Part shown: positions 51,406 to 59,875 of the stretch, in pieces
How the letters are laid out: each line of letters opens with the position of its first letter
Position numbering within the stretch: position 1 is the first letter of the stretch
Source: Rhinopithecimicrobium faecis
Lineage (GTDB): Bacteria > Bacteroidota > Bacteroidia > Sphingobacteriales > Sphingobacteriaceae
Length of the DNA stretch: 64,000 nucleotides
Assembly: GCA_017942165.1 (NCBI GenBank)
Contig: JAGKSB010000007.1
Location: 1-64,000, forward strand
Reading direction: 5' to 3'
The notes under the pieces: generated by a model
What the model was told of the DNA's origin: nothing
What the model saw: the letters and a program-made list of their open reading frames with translations, nothing else
Database searches by the model: none
Translations under genes and position numbers: made by a program

Positions 51406-52131
51406 ATGGGAAGAGCTTTCGAATTCAGAAAAGAGCGTAAATTCAAACGCTGGGCTAAAATGGCTGTTCAATTTACACGTTTAGGTAAAGAAATTGCTAT
51501 TGCAGTAAAAGACGGCGGACCTCATCCTGATACTAATTCTAGATTACGTACAGCCATTCATAATGCGAAGAACGTAAATATGCCTAAGGATCGTATTGAT
51601 GCCGCTATTAAGCGTGCTTCAGAAAAAGATTCTAAAGGTTACGAAGAATACGTTTATGAAGGGTATGGACCACACGGCGTACCAATTTTAATCGAAACAG
51701 CTACAGATAACACCAATAGAACGGTCGCAAATATTCGTTCTTATTTCACAAAATCTGGTGGAACATTAGGAAAAACAGGGTCTTTAGATTTTATCTTTAA
51801 CCGCAAGTCTATGTTTCGCTTTGATGCTGCTGAGGATTTAGATGTCGAGGAATTAGAATTAGAATTAATTGATGGTGGTCTTGAAGAGCTTTATGTAGAA
51901 GCGAATGAAGAAGGTGTGGATGAAGTCGTAATTCAAACCTCTTTTGAAGATTTCGGAAATATGCAATCCCTTTTAGAAGAAAAAGGCATCGCTGTTAAAT
52001 CCGCTAAGTTAGAGCGTATTTCACTTTCAAATTCAGAAATTTCGGAAGAACAAGCGGTCGATGTATTAAAATTAATCGATAAAATTGAGGAAGACGATGA
52101 TGTACAAGCAGTATATCATAATATGGCTTAA
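51406..52131 (+). CDS. yebC: YebC/PmpR-family (TACO1) protein
   Basis: This 241-residue cytosolic protein starts MGRAFEFRKERKFKRWAKMAVQFTRLGKEI, the Bacteroidota form of the family start, and has NVNMPKDRIDAAIKRAS and YEGYGPHGVPILIE. YebC-type proteins have been described as transcription regulators and more recently as translation factors that help ribosomes through difficult stretches. Which applies here is open. It is co-transcribed with the threonine dehydrogenase and ended by a terminator. Confidence 0.95.
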   Translation: MGRAFEFRKERKFKRWAKMAVQFTRLGKEIAIAVKDGGPHPDTNSRLRTAIHNAKNVNMPKDRIDAAIKRASEKDSKGYEEYVYEGYGPHGVPILIETATDNTNRTVANIRSYFTKSGGTLGKTGSLDFIFNRKSMFRFDAAEDLDVEELELELIDGGLEELYVEANEEGVDEVVIQTSFEDFGNMQSLLEEKGIAVKSAKLERISLSNSEISEEQAVDVLKLIDKIEEDDDVQAVYHNMA

Positions 52132-52148
52132 TTAAAATCAATGTAGAT

Positions 52149-52192
52149 AAAACGTGATTCTGAATTTCTTCAGATCACGTTTTATTTTTTTA
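52149..52192 (+). terminator. Intrinsic terminator after yebC
   Basis: AAAACGTGAT/ATCACGTTTT with an inner CTGAA/TTCAG stem and a single bulge is followed by a U-rich run. It begins 18 nt after the stop. Confidence 0.88.
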
Positions 52193-52308
52193 TACCTACC
52201 CCAGGTATATTTTTGGGAGAGGTACCTCCACGTTGCAAGGGTTCGTTAGGCAAACTATTTTCCGAGGCTAAATTTCCAAAGCGGCACAATTTATACTCAA
52301 AAAGTAGT

Positions 52309-52316
52309 TACATTTG
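52309..52316 (+). promoter_or_regulatory. -7 box of the repeat-protein gene
   Basis: TACATTTG matches TAnnTTTG exactly, 23 nt before the ATG at 52340. Confidence 0.5.
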
Positions 52317-52339
52317 TAAGTATATAAAATCCATAGACT

Positions 52340-53170
52340 ATGACTTTTGAAGAGTTTTTCAGCAAAAAGAAAATTGACTTAGCCGCATTAAAAGCCGCAG
52401 AGCCAACCCTTTTTGAGGAATTCAAACTTCATTTTTCATTGATGGGTGAAAAAAGTTTTGATCATTCCAAGAAGTTCTGGTTTAACCGTCTTAGAAAGTT
52501 ATATAGATCCACTGATGCGGAAGTTCCTGCAATAAAAAAAGAAAAAAATATCGAACAGCCTGCTCCAATAAAAGAAACCCCCGTTGCTAAGCCTGCAGGC
52601 TTTAAACCAAGGTTTAAAGTAGGACTTCCGAAACCTATAACCGCTGAAGAGCAGTCCGAAGAGAAGTCCGAAGAGAAAGCAACAGAAAAACCGGCAGAAT
52701 CACTTGAACCTGCTGCGCCAAAACCAACGGGATTCAAGCCCAGATTTAAAGCTGGCATCACCAAACCCGTAACCGCTGAAGAGCAATCCGAAGAAAAAGC
52801 CGAAGAGAAGTTCGAAGAGAAAGTAACAGAAAAACCGGTAGAATCACCCGAACCTGCTGCGCCAAAACCAACGGGATTCAAGCCCAGATTTAAAGCCGGC
52901 ATCACCAAAGCCGTAACCGCTGAAGAGCAATCCGAGGAGAAAGCAACAGAAAAACCGATAGAATCACCCGAACCTGCTGCGCCAAAACCAACGGGATTCA
53001 AGCCCAGATTTAAAGCTGGCATCACCAAACCCGTAACTGCTGAAGAGCAATCCGAGGAGAAAGCAACAGAAAAACCGGTAGAATCACCCGAACCTGCTGC
53101 GCCAAAACCAACGGGATTCAAGCCCAGATTTAAAGCCGGCCTTACAAATAATATAAAACCAAAAGATTAA
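52340..53170 (+). CDS. Hypothetical protein with tandem GFKPRFKAG repeats
   Basis: I do not recognise a named family for this 276-residue protein. Residues 1-60 form a compact, probably helical domain (MTFEEFFSKKKIDLAALKAAEPTL..., ending KKFWFNRLRKLYR). From residue 84 come five units that begin KPxGFKPRFKxG, each followed by an acidic, proline-rich spacer (ITKPVTAEEQSEEKATEKP...PEPAAP). Unit lengths are 44, 48, 40, 40 and 21 residues, differing by multiples of four. The repeats should be disordered, with regularly spaced basic patches that could bind RNA, ribosome or membrane. No signal peptide is seen, so it is cytosolic. It is transcribed from its own promoter. Confidence 0.85.
   Translation: MTFEEFFSKKKIDLAALKAAEPTLFEEFKLHFSLMGEKSFDHSKKFWFNRLRKLYRSTDAEVPAIKKEKNIEQPAPIKETPVAKPAGFKPRFKVGLPKPITAEEQSEEKSEEKATEKPAESLEPAAPKPTGFKPRFKAGITKPVTAEEQSEEKAEEKFEEKVTEKPVESPEPAAPKPTGFKPRFKAGITKAVTAEEQSEEKATEKPIESPEPAAPKPTGFKPRFKAGITKPVTAEEQSEEKATEKPVESPEPAAPKPTGFKPRFKAGLTNNIKPKD
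52589..53167 (+). repeat. Coding tandem repeats, about 120-144 bp units
   Basis: Units start at 52589, 52721, 52865, 52985 and 53105. Units 2-4 are almost identical in DNA, so recent unit expansion or contraction by recombination is likely. Unit 2 is longer because of an extra EEK-type insertion. Confidence 0.9.
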
Positions 53171-53248
53171 GTCATAATTCTTTTTATTAAACAAATGGAA
53201 TTATTAATTTTAACAGAGATTCGCTAAACAATTAACCATTATACAATT

Positions 53249-53992
53249 ATGTTAAAAGAGGAAAGACAGGCATTTATAATACACCAGATAAATATTCACA
53301 ATAAAGTATTATCATCTGACTTAAGTGTACAACTAAATGTTTCAGAAGATACTATCCGTAGAGATTTAAACGAGCTAGCTGAAAACGGTAAAGTATTAAA
53401 AGTATATGGAGGTGCCCTTTCAAAATCTTTTCAATTCCCCTTCCAAGACGGCAATGTTTACGCGAAAGAAGCGAAAAAAGAAATCGCTAAAAAAGCCTTG
53501 AACTTAATCCAAAATGGCATGACCGTATTAGTGGGTGGCGGCACGACGATGATAGAATTGTCACGTTTAGTTCCCGACAGCTTACAATGTACATTTTTTA
53601 CAATCAGCCCACTTGTAGCACTAGAATTAGCCGAGAAGCCAAATTTAGATGTCATCCTTTTCGGAGGAAAGCTATCTAGAAATACCAATATTGTTGCCGG
53701 TGCGCAGGTAGCGAACGAACTAGCGGATATAAAAGTAGACTTATGTCTGCTAGGGACTAATAGTATTTCCTTAGAAGAAGGTATTACCGATTCAGACTGG
53801 GAAGTCGTACAAATAAAACGGGCTATGATAAAATGCTCCAGTAAAGTAGCCGTCCTTTCTATATCGGAAAAATTAAACTCCGTTCAGAAAATGAAAGTAG
53901 CGCCAGTACGCGATGCTAGCTACTTGATTACGGATTTAGATCCCGATCATGCTGCTTTAAAAGACTTTAAAGAAGTTATTAAACTTATCTAA
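53249..53992 (+). CDS. DeoR/GlpR-family transcriptional regulator
   Basis: The protein has 247 residues. An N-terminal DeoR helix-turn-helix (MLKEERQAFIIHQINIHNKVLSSDLSVQLNVSEDTIRRDLNELAENGKVLKVYGGAL) is followed by a sugar-phosphate-sensing domain with VLVGGGTTMIELSRLVP and GITDSDWEVVQIKRAMI. Members repress sugar-metabolism genes and respond to phosphorylated sugars. Its target is unknown. It precedes the flippase by 54 nt, but the flippase has its own -7 box. Confidence 0.93.
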   Translation: MLKEERQAFIIHQINIHNKVLSSDLSVQLNVSEDTIRRDLNELAENGKVLKVYGGALSKSFQFPFQDGNVYAKEAKKEIAKKALNLIQNGMTVLVGGGTTMIELSRLVPDSLQCTFFTISPLVALELAEKPNLDVILFGGKLSRNTNIVAGAQVANELADIKVDLCLLGTNSISLEEGITDSDWEVVQIKRAMIKCSSKVAVLSISEKLNSVQKMKVAPVRDASYLITDLDPDHAALKDFKEVIKLI

Positions 53993-54031
53993 TATTTCCA
54001 AGGCTATGCACACCTATTCATCAAAAATGTT

Positions 54032-54039
54032 TAGGTTTG
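54032..54039 (+). promoter_or_regulatory. -7 box of the flippase gene
   Basis: TAGGTTTG matches TAnnTTTG exactly and ends 7 nt before the ATG at 54047, again predicting a very short leader. No -33 element was seen. Confidence 0.45.
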
Positions 54040-54046
54040 CAAAGTC

Positions 54047-55393
54047 ATGAAATTACCTGCATTACCAGGCTTCAATCCAGAAGCCTTTGATAAATATCTA
54101 AAAAATACCGGCTGGCTTATGCTTGCGCGTGTGGGCTCTTTATTTATCAAAATGCTGATAACGGCTATCGCCTTACCAAACTATTTGGGAACCAGCTTAA
54201 ATGGCACCTTAAATTACCCGCTAGCCTTCTTATCCTTCTTTATTGGTGCTATTACCTTAGGCACAGACGGCTTAGTTACCCGCCAATTACTACAATATCC
54301 AACCAAGGAAAATGTCTTACTGGGCTCAGCTTTCCGATTGCGCATCGTCGCAGCACTGCTCGCACTGCCCTTAATTTTTGTGACCTATGAAGTCGTAGCC
54401 CATTATTCCAGTCAACAACCTGCGGCATCTTTAGCGCAAGTAGGGATTGTCTCTTTAGTATGTCTACTGAATTCTGTAAATATTATTGATAGTTACTTCC
54501 AATCAACCATACAAGGCAAGAAAATAATGCTGGTACAGGTCGGAGGAAATATATTCTCGGCAGCAATAAAGCTGCTGCTCATCCTTTTTAAAGCTCCTAT
54601 AGACTACTTTATATGGATGCTTGTCGGCGATGCATTATTACTTTCTATAGGGTATGTTGTGCTCTACCGTAAGCAGGGGAAATCTATTTTCCAGTGGACC
54701 TACGATGCACAGACAGCTAAAGATTTACTGAGAATCGGGTGGCCCCTAGCCTTTTCTGCAATATTTGTCAGCCTTTATATGAAGATTGATCAGCTCATGA
54801 TTAGCTCCATGCTTGGCAACTCCCCCCTAGGAATCTATACAACTGTAGTCAATCTGAGTGAGAGCTGGTATTTCATTCCTGTAGCGATTTCAGGATCGCT
54901 ATTTCCCGCTATCATGGGCTTTCGGAAGAATAACCCTGCACAATATCAAAAGCGCTTAGGGCAACTCTATGACCTGCTTGTGGTGCTGTCTGTAGGGATT
55001 GCTATCTGCATGACCTTTGCCTCCCCGTATATCTATGAGCTACTCTATAAACCGGAATACTTTGAAGGACATCGTATTTTGCAGGTACATATTTGGGCGG
55101 GGGTATTCACCTTCCTCGCAACAGCTTCAGGGCAATATCTCATTGCTGAGGGGTACACAAATATCACTTTATTTAGAACCTGCTTAGGGGCTTTAACGAA
55201 TATCCTGCTCAACCTGCTCTTTATCCCGGAGTTCGGCATGATCGGTGCAGCCTACGCTACATTAATTGCCTATTTCGTCGCAGGATTCTCCCTTTTACTC
55301 TTTAAAAAGACGCGTGCTCAAGGGATTTTACTCGTGCGAGCTCTCCTATTTATTAATATTATTCAATTAATTTTCAATAAATCAACGAAATAA
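54047..55393 (+). CDS. Oligosaccharide flippase (Wzx-like, MOP superfamily)
   Basis: This 448-residue inner-membrane protein has about 12 helices and the polysaccharide-biosynthesis pattern: NTGWLMLARVGSLFIKMLITAIALPNYLGTSLNGTLNY, then TLGTDGLVTRQLL, and later LRIGWPLAFSAIFVSLYMKIDQLMISSMLG. It moves lipid-linked sugar units to the periplasmic face. It is followed by a methyltransferase-like gene and two glycosyltransferases, so it likely serves a surface polysaccharide or glycoprotein glycan. Confidence 0.9.
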   Translation: MKLPALPGFNPEAFDKYLKNTGWLMLARVGSLFIKMLITAIALPNYLGTSLNGTLNYPLAFLSFFIGAITLGTDGLVTRQLLQYPTKENVLLGSAFRLRIVAALLALPLIFVTYEVVAHYSSQQPAASLAQVGIVSLVCLLNSVNIIDSYFQSTIQGKKIMLVQVGGNIFSAAIKLLLILFKAPIDYFIWMLVGDALLLSIGYVVLYRKQGKSIFQWTYDAQTAKDLLRIGWPLAFSAIFVSLYMKIDQLMISSMLGNSPLGIYTTVVNLSESWYFIPVAISGSLFPAIMGFRKNNPAQYQKRLGQLYDLLVVLSVGIAICMTFASPYIYELLYKPEYFEGHRILQVHIWAGVFTFLATASGQYLIAEGYTNITLFRTCLGALTNILLNLLFIPEFGMIGAAYATLIAYFVAGFSLLLFKKTRAQGILLVRALLFINIIQLIFNKSTK

Positions 55394-55423
55394 ATTGTAA
55401 GTTTAGCTTATAAGCTTACAATT
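55393..55423 (+). promoter_or_regulatory. Hairpin between the flippase and methyltransferase genes
   Basis: AATTGTAAG (55393-55401) pairs with CTTACAATT (55415-55423), and the inner AGCTTATAAGCT is a palindrome. It overlaps the flippase stop codon and ends 5 nt before the next ATG. Without a U-tract it is more likely a processing or translation-control stem than a terminator. Confidence 0.5.
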
Positions 55424-55428
55424 ATTAC

Positions 55429-56070
55429 ATGAAAATAACGGGGAAATTTTCGGATCTATTAAAATTCAGGTTAACCAAGGGCCTACTCTCTTTGGGCGTA
55501 AAAGGCTATTTAGAAGAGTCCGGCTGGATACAGTCCTATAGCACGAAGACTTCGATCCGTAAGGACGGCAGCCCCATTCCGTGGCTTACATATTCATTTT
55601 TAGATTTCTTGGAAGGGCGGCTGCAGCCACAATTCAGAATTTTTGAATATGGCGCAGGAAATTCAACGCTGTATTATGCGAAGCATGTGCAGCAGGTAGT
55701 CTCTGTGGAACATAATGAAAGTTGGTATCATGCCATTAAAAGTAATCTACCTCAGAATGTTTCTATTAAACTATTAAAGGTAGAAAATGGCGAATACCAA
55801 CGTGCTTTGTCCCTAGAAAGCGTTAAATTTGACTTAATTATCATTGACGGTAGGGAGCGTGTAAGCTGCTGTAAAGCGGCTATCGATGCCCTGACTGAGG
55901 ATGGAGTCATCATCTTAGATGATTCCGAGCGGCCGAAGTATGCCGCAGGGATTGATTTCCTAAAGGAACAGGGCTTTAAGCACCTCCCTTTCTCAGGTAT
56001 AGCAATTGGAGGTATTCATATGAAATGCACTTCTGTTTTCTATAGGTCAAGGAATTGTTTAGAAATATAA
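55429..56070 (+). CDS. Class I SAM-dependent methyltransferase-like protein
   Basis: The protein has 213 residues. The Rossmann-like core shows RIFEYGAGNSTLYYAK (SAM loop), VVSVEHNESWYHAIKSNL (acidic loop) and FDLIIIDGRERVSCCKAA, with VIILDDSERPKYAAG later. It is probably a glycan or small-molecule methyltransferase in the surface-polysaccharide group. The acceptor is unknown. It ends 1 nt before the following glycosyltransferase start, so translation is likely coupled. Confidence 0.8.
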   Translation: MKITGKFSDLLKFRLTKGLLSLGVKGYLEESGWIQSYSTKTSIRKDGSPIPWLTYSFLDFLEGRLQPQFRIFEYGAGNSTLYYAKHVQQVVSVEHNESWYHAIKSNLPQNVSIKLLKVENGEYQRALSLESVKFDLIIIDGRERVSCCKAAIDALTEDGVIILDDSERPKYAAGIDFLKEQGFKHLPFSGIAIGGIHMKCTSVFYRSRNCLEI

Positions 56071-56071
56071 T

Positions 56072-56986
56072 ATGGAAAGCCCCACATTTGCGCCGATTGT
56101 ACTCTTTGTCTACAACCGTCCTGCGCATACTTTAAAAACATTAAAAGCACTGGAGGCGAATGCCCTTGCGGCCGATTCCCCCCTCTATATATATGCTGAT
56201 GCAGCACGCAGTACAGGCGATCAACCCTTGGTGGAAGCCGTAGCTCAAGTGATAAAACAACCGTGGAAATTTAAATCCATTACCCTGATCCAAAGACAGG
56301 AAAATTGGGGGCTAGCGAAAAATGTGATGGATGGCGTGACGGCCGTCCTAGCGAGACATAAACGTGTCATCGTGCTTGAAGATGATCTGGAATGTGCTCC
56401 TGTAGCGCTAGCATACTTTAATCAGGCCCTAACGCGCTACCAAGATGAGGAAAAGGTGATGCAGATCTCAGGCTATATGTACCCTGTAGCGGAGGCAGAA
56501 AAACTCCCTGAAACCTTCTTTTTTCGCGTTGCAAATAGCTGGGGATGGGCGACCTGGGAACGTGCATGGCAGCATTTCAATGCCGATATACACGCGCTCA
56601 CGGACGATTTCTCGGAGCAGGATATTTACGACTTTTCTATTGATGGGAAGGAGAATTTCTGGAAACAAGTGCAGCAGCTAAAAGCCGGAAAAATTAATTC
56701 GTGGGCTATTCGCTGGTATGCTTCAGTTTTTAAGAAAAATGGGTTAATTTTGTACCCAAGAGATTCTATGACCCGCAATATAGGTACTGATGGGTCAGGA
56801 ACACACTCCGATATTGAACGTACGTATGACGTTTCCTTAGCCCAAACTTCCCCTCAGTATTTTCCAGCAGAAATTACGGAGAGTAAAGCGGGATTTGAAG
56901 CTATCAAATATTTTTATGCTACCCGAAAAGGCTCCTGGGCCAACCGTGGTATAAAATACTTACGTAAAATAATCCATAAATTTTAA
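56072..56986 (+). CDS. Glycosyltransferase (GT-A fold, GNT-I/GT2-like)
   Basis: The protein has 304 residues. It opens APIVLFVYNRPAHTLKTLKALEAN, has the nucleotide-sugar-binding acidic motif VIVLEDDLECAP, and continues QISGYMYP and SWGWATWERAWQHF, a pattern seen in glycosyltransferases of Bacteroidota polysaccharide clusters. Donor and acceptor sugars cannot be told from sequence. It is followed 10 nt later by a GT2 gene. Confidence 0.88.
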   Translation: MESPTFAPIVLFVYNRPAHTLKTLKALEANALAADSPLYIYADAARSTGDQPLVEAVAQVIKQPWKFKSITLIQRQENWGLAKNVMDGVTAVLARHKRVIVLEDDLECAPVALAYFNQALTRYQDEEKVMQISGYMYPVAEAEKLPETFFFRVANSWGWATWERAWQHFNADIHALTDDFSEQDIYDFSIDGKENFWKQVQQLKAGKINSWAIRWYASVFKKNGLILYPRDSMTRNIGTDGSGTHSDIERTYDVSLAQTSPQYFPAEITESKAGFEAIKYFYATRKGSWANRGIKYLRKIIHKF

Positions 56987-56996
56987 GGCATTACCT

Positions 56997-57749
56997 GTGG
57001 GCAAACCAATTCTTTCTGTCGTTACCATCGTTTATAATAATGTACGTGACATCGCATATACCCTTCGATCTGTCACCCAACAAACGTACCCTCATATTCA
57101 GTATATTGTTGTGGATGGGCTCTCTAATGATGGCACCATGGAAGTCATTCAAGGCTTCGCCGATAAGATTGATATCTTAATCTCTGAAAAAGACAAGGGG
57201 ATCTATGATGCCATGAATAAAGGCTTAAAGCAAGCCACAGGAGATTATATTATTTTTATAAATTCTGGCGATGAATTTATGGATGACAATACGGTAGCCA
57301 ATGTATTTTCCTGTGCTGAGGATGCTGATATTTACTACGGTGAAACAAAGCTTATCGCGGAAGATAGAACCATTCTTGGCGACCGTAGACATAAAACTCC
57401 GGAAGCATTTACCTGGAGAAGCTTCAGCCGTGGCATGAATATCTGCCATCAAGCAATCTATATAAAGCGATCCTTAGCTCCTACCTATGACACGCAATAC
57501 CAGCTATCCGCAGACATTGACTGGGTCATTAAGTCCGCTAAGAAAGCCAAGAAAATTGTCAACACCCAGCAGTATGTAGCACGCTATCTTGTCGGGGGAA
57601 TGTCCCAAAAGAGACACCGACAAAGTTTAAAAGAACGCTACGAAATCTTTAAGAAGCATTACGGACTTATCCCGAATTTCTTCAACCACCTTTTTATTGG
57701 CTTACGCCTGGTATTTCAACGCCTGAAAAACGGGAAAACCCAAGATTAA
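56997..57749 (+). CDS. Family 2 glycosyltransferase
   Basis: The protein has 250 residues and starts with GTG at 56997. The GT2 core shows SVVTIVYNNVRDIAYTLRSVTQQTYPHIQYIVVDGLSNDGT, DKGIYDAMNKGLKQATGDYIIFINSGDEF and a late basic tail. It resembles the WcaA-type enzymes that use nucleotide sugars in capsule, O-antigen or exopolysaccharide assembly. The specific reaction is unknown. It belongs to the same run of genes as the flippase. Confidence 0.92.
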   Translation: MGKPILSVVTIVYNNVRDIAYTLRSVTQQTYPHIQYIVVDGLSNDGTMEVIQGFADKIDILISEKDKGIYDAMNKGLKQATGDYIIFINSGDEFMDDNTVANVFSCAEDADIYYGETKLIAEDRTILGDRRHKTPEAFTWRSFSRGMNICHQAIYIKRSLAPTYDTQYQLSADIDWVIKSAKKAKKIVNTQQYVARYLVGGMSQKRHRQSLKERYEIFKKHYGLIPNFFNHLFIGLRLVFQRLKNGKTQD

Positions 57750-57762
57750 CACCTCCAATAGC

Positions 57763-57978
57763 ATGTTTAACCCCGAAATATTAGTGGAGCTTGCCAACAC
57801 ACGCATGCCCTACGGCAAATATAAAGGCATCCGTCTATGCCATATCCCTGAGCCCTACTTAGTATGGTACCATGGCAAAGGCTTTCCCACAGGGAAGCTC
57901 GGCATGCAGCTGGCGACCTTATATGAAATTAAATTAAATGGTTTAGAATATCTGCTCACACCACTCATTAAAAAGTGA
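57763..57978 (+). CDS. DUF3820 family small protein
   Basis: This 71-residue protein carries the DUF3820 core MPYGKYKGIRLCHIPEPYLVWYHGKGFPTGKLGMQ. The family has been likened to a small exonuclease-like or quorum-regulated fold, without a proven reaction in this phylum. It follows the GT2 gene by 13 nt and may be in the same transcript, but need not share its function. Confidence 0.85.
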   Translation: MFNPEILVELANTRMPYGKYKGIRLCHIPEPYLVWYHGKGFPTGKLGMQLATLYEIKLNGLEYLLTPLIKK

Positions 57979-58010
57979 TCAGAATCAAATCCCTAAGAAA
58001 TTTTTTTTCG

Positions 58011-58018
58011 TATCTTTG
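58011..58018 (+). promoter_or_regulatory. -7 box of trhO
   Basis: TATCTTTG matches TAnnTTTG exactly. The leader to the chosen ATG at 58070 would be about 48 nt and includes a small CCG/CGG stem near 58044-58056. Confidence 0.5.
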
Positions 58019-58069
58019 CAGCAGTTAATTACATTCATTTAACGCCGTTTGCAGCGGTATCAATATTTT

Positions 58070-59059
58070 ATGGCACACTATCAAACTTTGCTGTACTACT
58101 GTTACAGCCCTATCGAACATGCAGAACAATTTGCTGCAGATCACTTAGAATTTTGTAAATCCTTAAATCTTGTCGGCCGTATTATCGTTGCAGACGAAGG
58201 TTTAAATGGTACCGTTTCTGGAACACCGGAATCCTGTGCTGCATATATGCTTGCCGTACACGCTGACCCACGCTTCACGAAAACAGAATTTAAAATCGAT
58301 GATGTGGAAGAACTTTCCTTCATCAAAATGCACTGTCGTTATAAATCAGAAATTGTACACTCTGGTTTACGCGATCCTCAGATCATCGACCCTAATAAAC
58401 AGACGGGAGTTCACTTAGAACCTAAGGACTTCCTAGCGATGAAAGATCAGGAAGATGTCGTGGTCTTAGATGTACGCTCTAATTACGAGCATAATGTCGG
58501 TCATTTTAAGAATGCCGTACGCTTAGATATAGAGAATTTCCGTGAGTTTCCAGAAAAAATTAAGGAGCTAGCGCAGTATAAAGGTAAAAAAATCTTAACC
58601 TACTGTACCGGTGGTATTAAATGTGAAAAAGCATCAGCCCTCTTATTAAAAGAAGGATTTGAAGATGTATATCAACTGCATGGCGGTATTATCAAATATG
58701 GTAAAGAAGTTGGTGGAGAAGATTTCGAGGGAAAATGCTATGTCTTTGACAACCGCGTAACGGTGGATGTAAATTCTGTAAACCCTGCGATAGTATCTAC
58801 TTGTAGAAACTGTGGTACGGTGACACCCAAGATGATTAACTGTGCTAATCCAGTTTGTAATGAGCATTTCACACAATGTGATGCCTGTGGTGAGGAGTTG
58901 GACGGCTGTTGTTCTACAGCATGCTTAGAAGCCCCTAATAGAAGAACTTACGATGGTACAGGTTACTATGTGAAAGTTCCTCAACCCGTGAATATTGAGA
59001 AAATATCTAAACGTAAGCATAAGAACTTCCCCGCAAAGGAAATTGCTGAAGAAGCTTAA
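58070..59059 (+). CDS. trhO: tRNA uridine(34) hydroxylase TrhO (rhodanese domain)
   Basis: The protein has 329 residues from the ATG at 58070, which begins the conserved MAHYQTLLYYCYSPIEH. A TTG 21 nt upstream is less likely. An N-terminal domain (VADEGLNGTVSGT) is followed by a rhodanese domain with active Cys in TYCTGGIKCEKAS. A Cys-rich C-terminus (CRNCG, CANPVC, CDACGEELDGCC) probably binds zinc. TrhO (YceA) makes 5-hydroxyuridine at the tRNA wobble position. A terminator follows. Confidence 0.93.
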   Translation: MAHYQTLLYYCYSPIEHAEQFAADHLEFCKSLNLVGRIIVADEGLNGTVSGTPESCAAYMLAVHADPRFTKTEFKIDDVEELSFIKMHCRYKSEIVHSGLRDPQIIDPNKQTGVHLEPKDFLAMKDQEDVVVLDVRSNYEHNVGHFKNAVRLDIENFREFPEKIKELAQYKGKKILTYCTGGIKCEKASALLLKEGFEDVYQLHGGIIKYGKEVGGEDFEGKCYVFDNRVTVDVNSVNPAIVSTCRNCGTVTPKMINCANPVCNEHFTQCDACGEELDGCCSTACLEAPNRRTYDGTGYYVKVPQPVNIEKISKRKHKNFPAKEIAEEA

Positions 59060-59083
59060 GATACCCGTTTATTAACGGATAAA

Positions 59084-59120
59084 TAACCCCCAAGAAGCAA
59101 CCACTTTTTGGGGGTATTTT
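59084..59120. terminator. Terminator between trhO and trmB
   Basis: CCCCCAA (59087-59093) pairs with TTGGGGG (59108-59114). The plus side continues UAUUUUAU and the minus side UUAUUUAU, so it may serve both convergent genes. Confidence 0.75.
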
Positions 59121-59140
59121 ATAGCTATGGAAAGCCTATA

Positions 59141-59797
59141 TTATGCTTGTTGGAAAGACCACTTCACATAATTAATATTTTTGTCTACTGCTAAATACTT
59201 ACGTTCGTAGTAAGTCTTTATTGACAATACATGGTCGACTAAGTCGGAGCTATATAAGTCGGTAGTTTCCTTAAATTTCTTTAAATTTAACAAAGCGATC
59301 TGCTCTAAGGTATAGGCGTAAAAACCATCGTTATCAGTCTTCAAGTTCATGCAACCGTCCTCTTTTAAGATAAGTTTATAGCGTTCCAAGAATTTAGGAT
59401 TTGTCAATCTTTTTTTCTCACGGCTATCTTGTGGTTGAGGATCTGGAAATGTAATCCATATTTCAGCGATTTCATTTTCTTCGAAATGCTCTAAGATAGT
59501 TTCAATCTGTATACGTAGAAATCCTACATTGTCGATTCCTTCTTCCAATGCCGTCTTGGCACCACGCCAAATACGATTTCCTTTATAATCTACGCCAATA
59601 AAGTTTTTTTCTGGAAATAATTTCGCTAGGTTCACTGTATATTCACCCTTACCACAAGCTAATTCTAATACGATAGGCTTCGTATTTCCAAAGTGTTTTG
59701 CTGCCCATTGACCCTTTAATTCTTTACCGGCATCAAGCTCTACAACATTATCAAAAGTTGCTATTTCAGCAAATTTTCTTAATTTATCCTTTCCCAT
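59141..59797 (-). CDS. trmB: tRNA (guanine-N7-)-methyltransferase TrmB
   Basis: This 218-residue enzyme makes m7G46 in tRNA. The SAM loop is LELACGKGEYTVNLAK, followed by NFIGVDYKGNRIWRGAKTA and the family signature WITFPDPQPQDSREKKRLTNPKFLERY. Length and start (MGKDKLRKFAEI) are usual for Bacteroidota TrmB. It lies 78 nt after the stress-group gene on the same strand. Confidence 0.95.
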   Translation of the reverse strand: MGKDKLRKFAEIATFDNVVELDAGKELKGQWAAKHFGNTKPIVLELACGKGEYTVNLAKLFPEKNFIGVDYKGNRIWRGAKTALEEGIDNVGFLRIQIETILEHFEENEIAEIWITFPDPQPQDSREKKRLTNPKFLERYKLILKEDGCMNLKTDNDGFYAYTLEQIALLNLKKFKETTDLYSSDLVDHVLSIKTYYERKYLAVDKNINYVKWSFQQA

Positions 59798-59875
59798 TTC
59801 AAACTAATATCCGGCAAAAATAACCTTAAATTTGGAGTTATCAATAACTTAAGATGGAAAAAGGATAGAATCTCG

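Noticed and set aside
52462..53121. Long antisense frame (219 codons) opposite the repeat protein
   Set aside because: It is a by-product of the periodic coding repeats on the other strand. Its translation just mirrors the repeat period and shows no domain, signal or promoter.
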